The position numbers and the translations under genes were made by a program. DNA of 13,918 bases from JBDTLH01 sp039934875 (GTDB lineage Bacteria > Acidobacteriota > Terriglobia > Terriglobales > Acidobacteriaceae): the NCBI GenBank assembly GCA_039934875.1, contig JBDTLH010000278.1, forward strand, positions 1 to 13,918, written 5' to 3'. The notes under the pieces are model-generated. The model saw only the letters and a list, made by a program, of their open reading frames with translations, had not been told where the DNA came from and did not search any database. Of the stretch, positions 13,363 through 13,918 are shown piece by piece (position 1 is the first letter of the stretch; every line of letters begins with the position of its first letter).

Positions 13363-13918
13363 GTGAACAAATTGCTAATGTTCTTGTCGCTGCTGATTTT
13401 CTGCCTTTCGATGTCCTTGTTTGCTCAAGAATCCGGCGGTTATTTGAAAGGAACCGTGCTCGATGAGAGAGGAAAGCGACTAGCCGATGTCATGTTGTTT
13501 GTGGACGGGACGTCTCCATCAAGTACTTACCAATTACGGGCTAAAACGGGGGCTGATGGAAAATTCTCTGCGGGTCCGCTGAAGCCAGGTTCATATGTTG
13601 TGTATCCCTACAAGCTCGAAGACCTCTACGACGTTCCCGACACTACGTTCATCACGATAAATCCTGAACGGTTCGTAGAAAAGCCAGGAGAAGACGTCGT
13701 CAAGACATTTCACCTTCTACCACCGGGAGGATGGATTCTGTTACGCGTCAATACTACGAAACGAGCACGCATCATCAAGTCGGTGCGTGTGATATTTTGT
13801 CGAACAGACGCTCCCGATCGATCTGGGCAGACAGAGATTGCCAAAGGAGAAGACTCTCTCAAATATCTGGTGCCTTCGGATACGAAAATCTCAGTGCTTT
13901 TGGAGGCGCAAGGTTTCA
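13363..13918 (+). CDS. Secreted protein with carboxypeptidase-regulatory-like domain (partial, runs off the right edge)
   Basis: An open frame of 185 codons with no stop before the window ends. GTG 13363 is the start: AAGGG (13353-13357) lies 5 nt upstream. A Sec signal peptide follows (NKLLMFLSLLIFCLSMSLFA, cleavage before QE). Residues about 25-118 fit a carboxypeptidase-regulatory/CnaB-type beta-sandwich: YLKGTVLDERGKRLADVMLF, then TGADGKFSAGPLKPGSYVVY, the classic G-x-V-x-D-x-x-G and D-G-x-F...L-x-P-G-x-Y pattern. A second beta-rich stretch begins near LLPPGGWILLRV (118-129). Such domains mediate outer-surface or TonB-related contacts; the function depends on the missing C-terminus. Codon use is visibly less GC-rich at third positions than in DUF1501 (many ATT/TTG/ACG/GAA), which may mark a recently acquired or weakly expressed gene. 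Confidence 0.75.
   Translation, partial: MNKLLMFLSLLIFCLSMSLFAQESGGYLKGTVLDERGKRLADVMLFVDGTSPSSTYQLRAKTGADGKFSAGPLKPGSYVVYPYKLEDLYDVPDTTFITINPERFVEKPGEDVVKTFHLLPPGGWILLRVNTTKRARIIKSVRVIFCRTDAPDRSGQTEIAKGEDSLKYLVPSDTKISVLLEAQGF

Noticed and set aside
1..13918. CRISPR array, tRNA, rRNA, insertion sequence or attachment site
   Set aside because: No regularly spaced direct repeats, cloverleaf-like sequence, transposase/integrase frame or terminal inverted repeats with target duplications were seen on reading both strands.

Overview
The window looks like chromosomal DNA of an Acidobacteriota member, probably class Terriglobia (Koribacter-like). This is inferred from protein character: a DUF1800/DUF1501 pair, a giant PDZ-7TM-GAF-PAS histidine kinase, a carboxypeptidase-regulatory-like secreted protein, and GC-rich genes with GTG/TTG starts. 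There is no rRNA or marker gene, so the placement is tentative. I see no tRNA, rRNA, CRISPR array, transposase or phage gene.

Layout. (1) 1-3044, minus strand: a two-component pair, a 968-residue membrane histidine kinase followed by a response regulator that runs off the left edge and overlaps the kinase gene by 8 bp. (2) 3136-4978, plus strand: a small F0 cluster, atpI-like, atpB (subunit a) and atpE (subunit c). It is closed by a strong hairpin terminator, with no subunit b, delta or F1 gene beside it. (3) 5069-5368, plus: a small AhpD/carboxymuconolactone-decarboxylase-like protein, convergent with (4) acs (acetyl-CoA synthetase, minus, 5372-7324). (5) 7460-8567, plus, divergent from acs: an isolated nuoI and a secreted NTF2-like protein. 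(6) 8729-9658: a tiny helical protein and a HAD phosphatase. (7) 9710-13199: a secreted DUF1800 protein and a Tat-exported DUF1501 protein. (8) 13363-end: a truncated secreted protein with a regulatory-like beta-sandwich domain.

How they work together. Much of the middle is energy metabolism: proton translocation through F0, acetate activation, and the two-cluster ferredoxin-like subunit of complex I. The individual units are separately promoted rather than one pathway operon. The DUF1800/DUF1501 pair is a recurrent exported two-gene module of unknown function and is the least understood part of the window. Its DUF1800 member carries an insertion containing four tandem 12-residue repeats.

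Non-coding signals. There is an 18-bp imperfect inverted repeat in the atpB-atpE gap, related in sequence to the DUF1800-DUF1501 spacer. A perfect 7-bp-arm palindrome sits immediately before the HAD gene. Minus-10-like boxes lie 6-8 nt before two start codons that lack a Shine-Dalgarno sequence, so these may be leaderless. No stretch over 300 bp lacks a gene.
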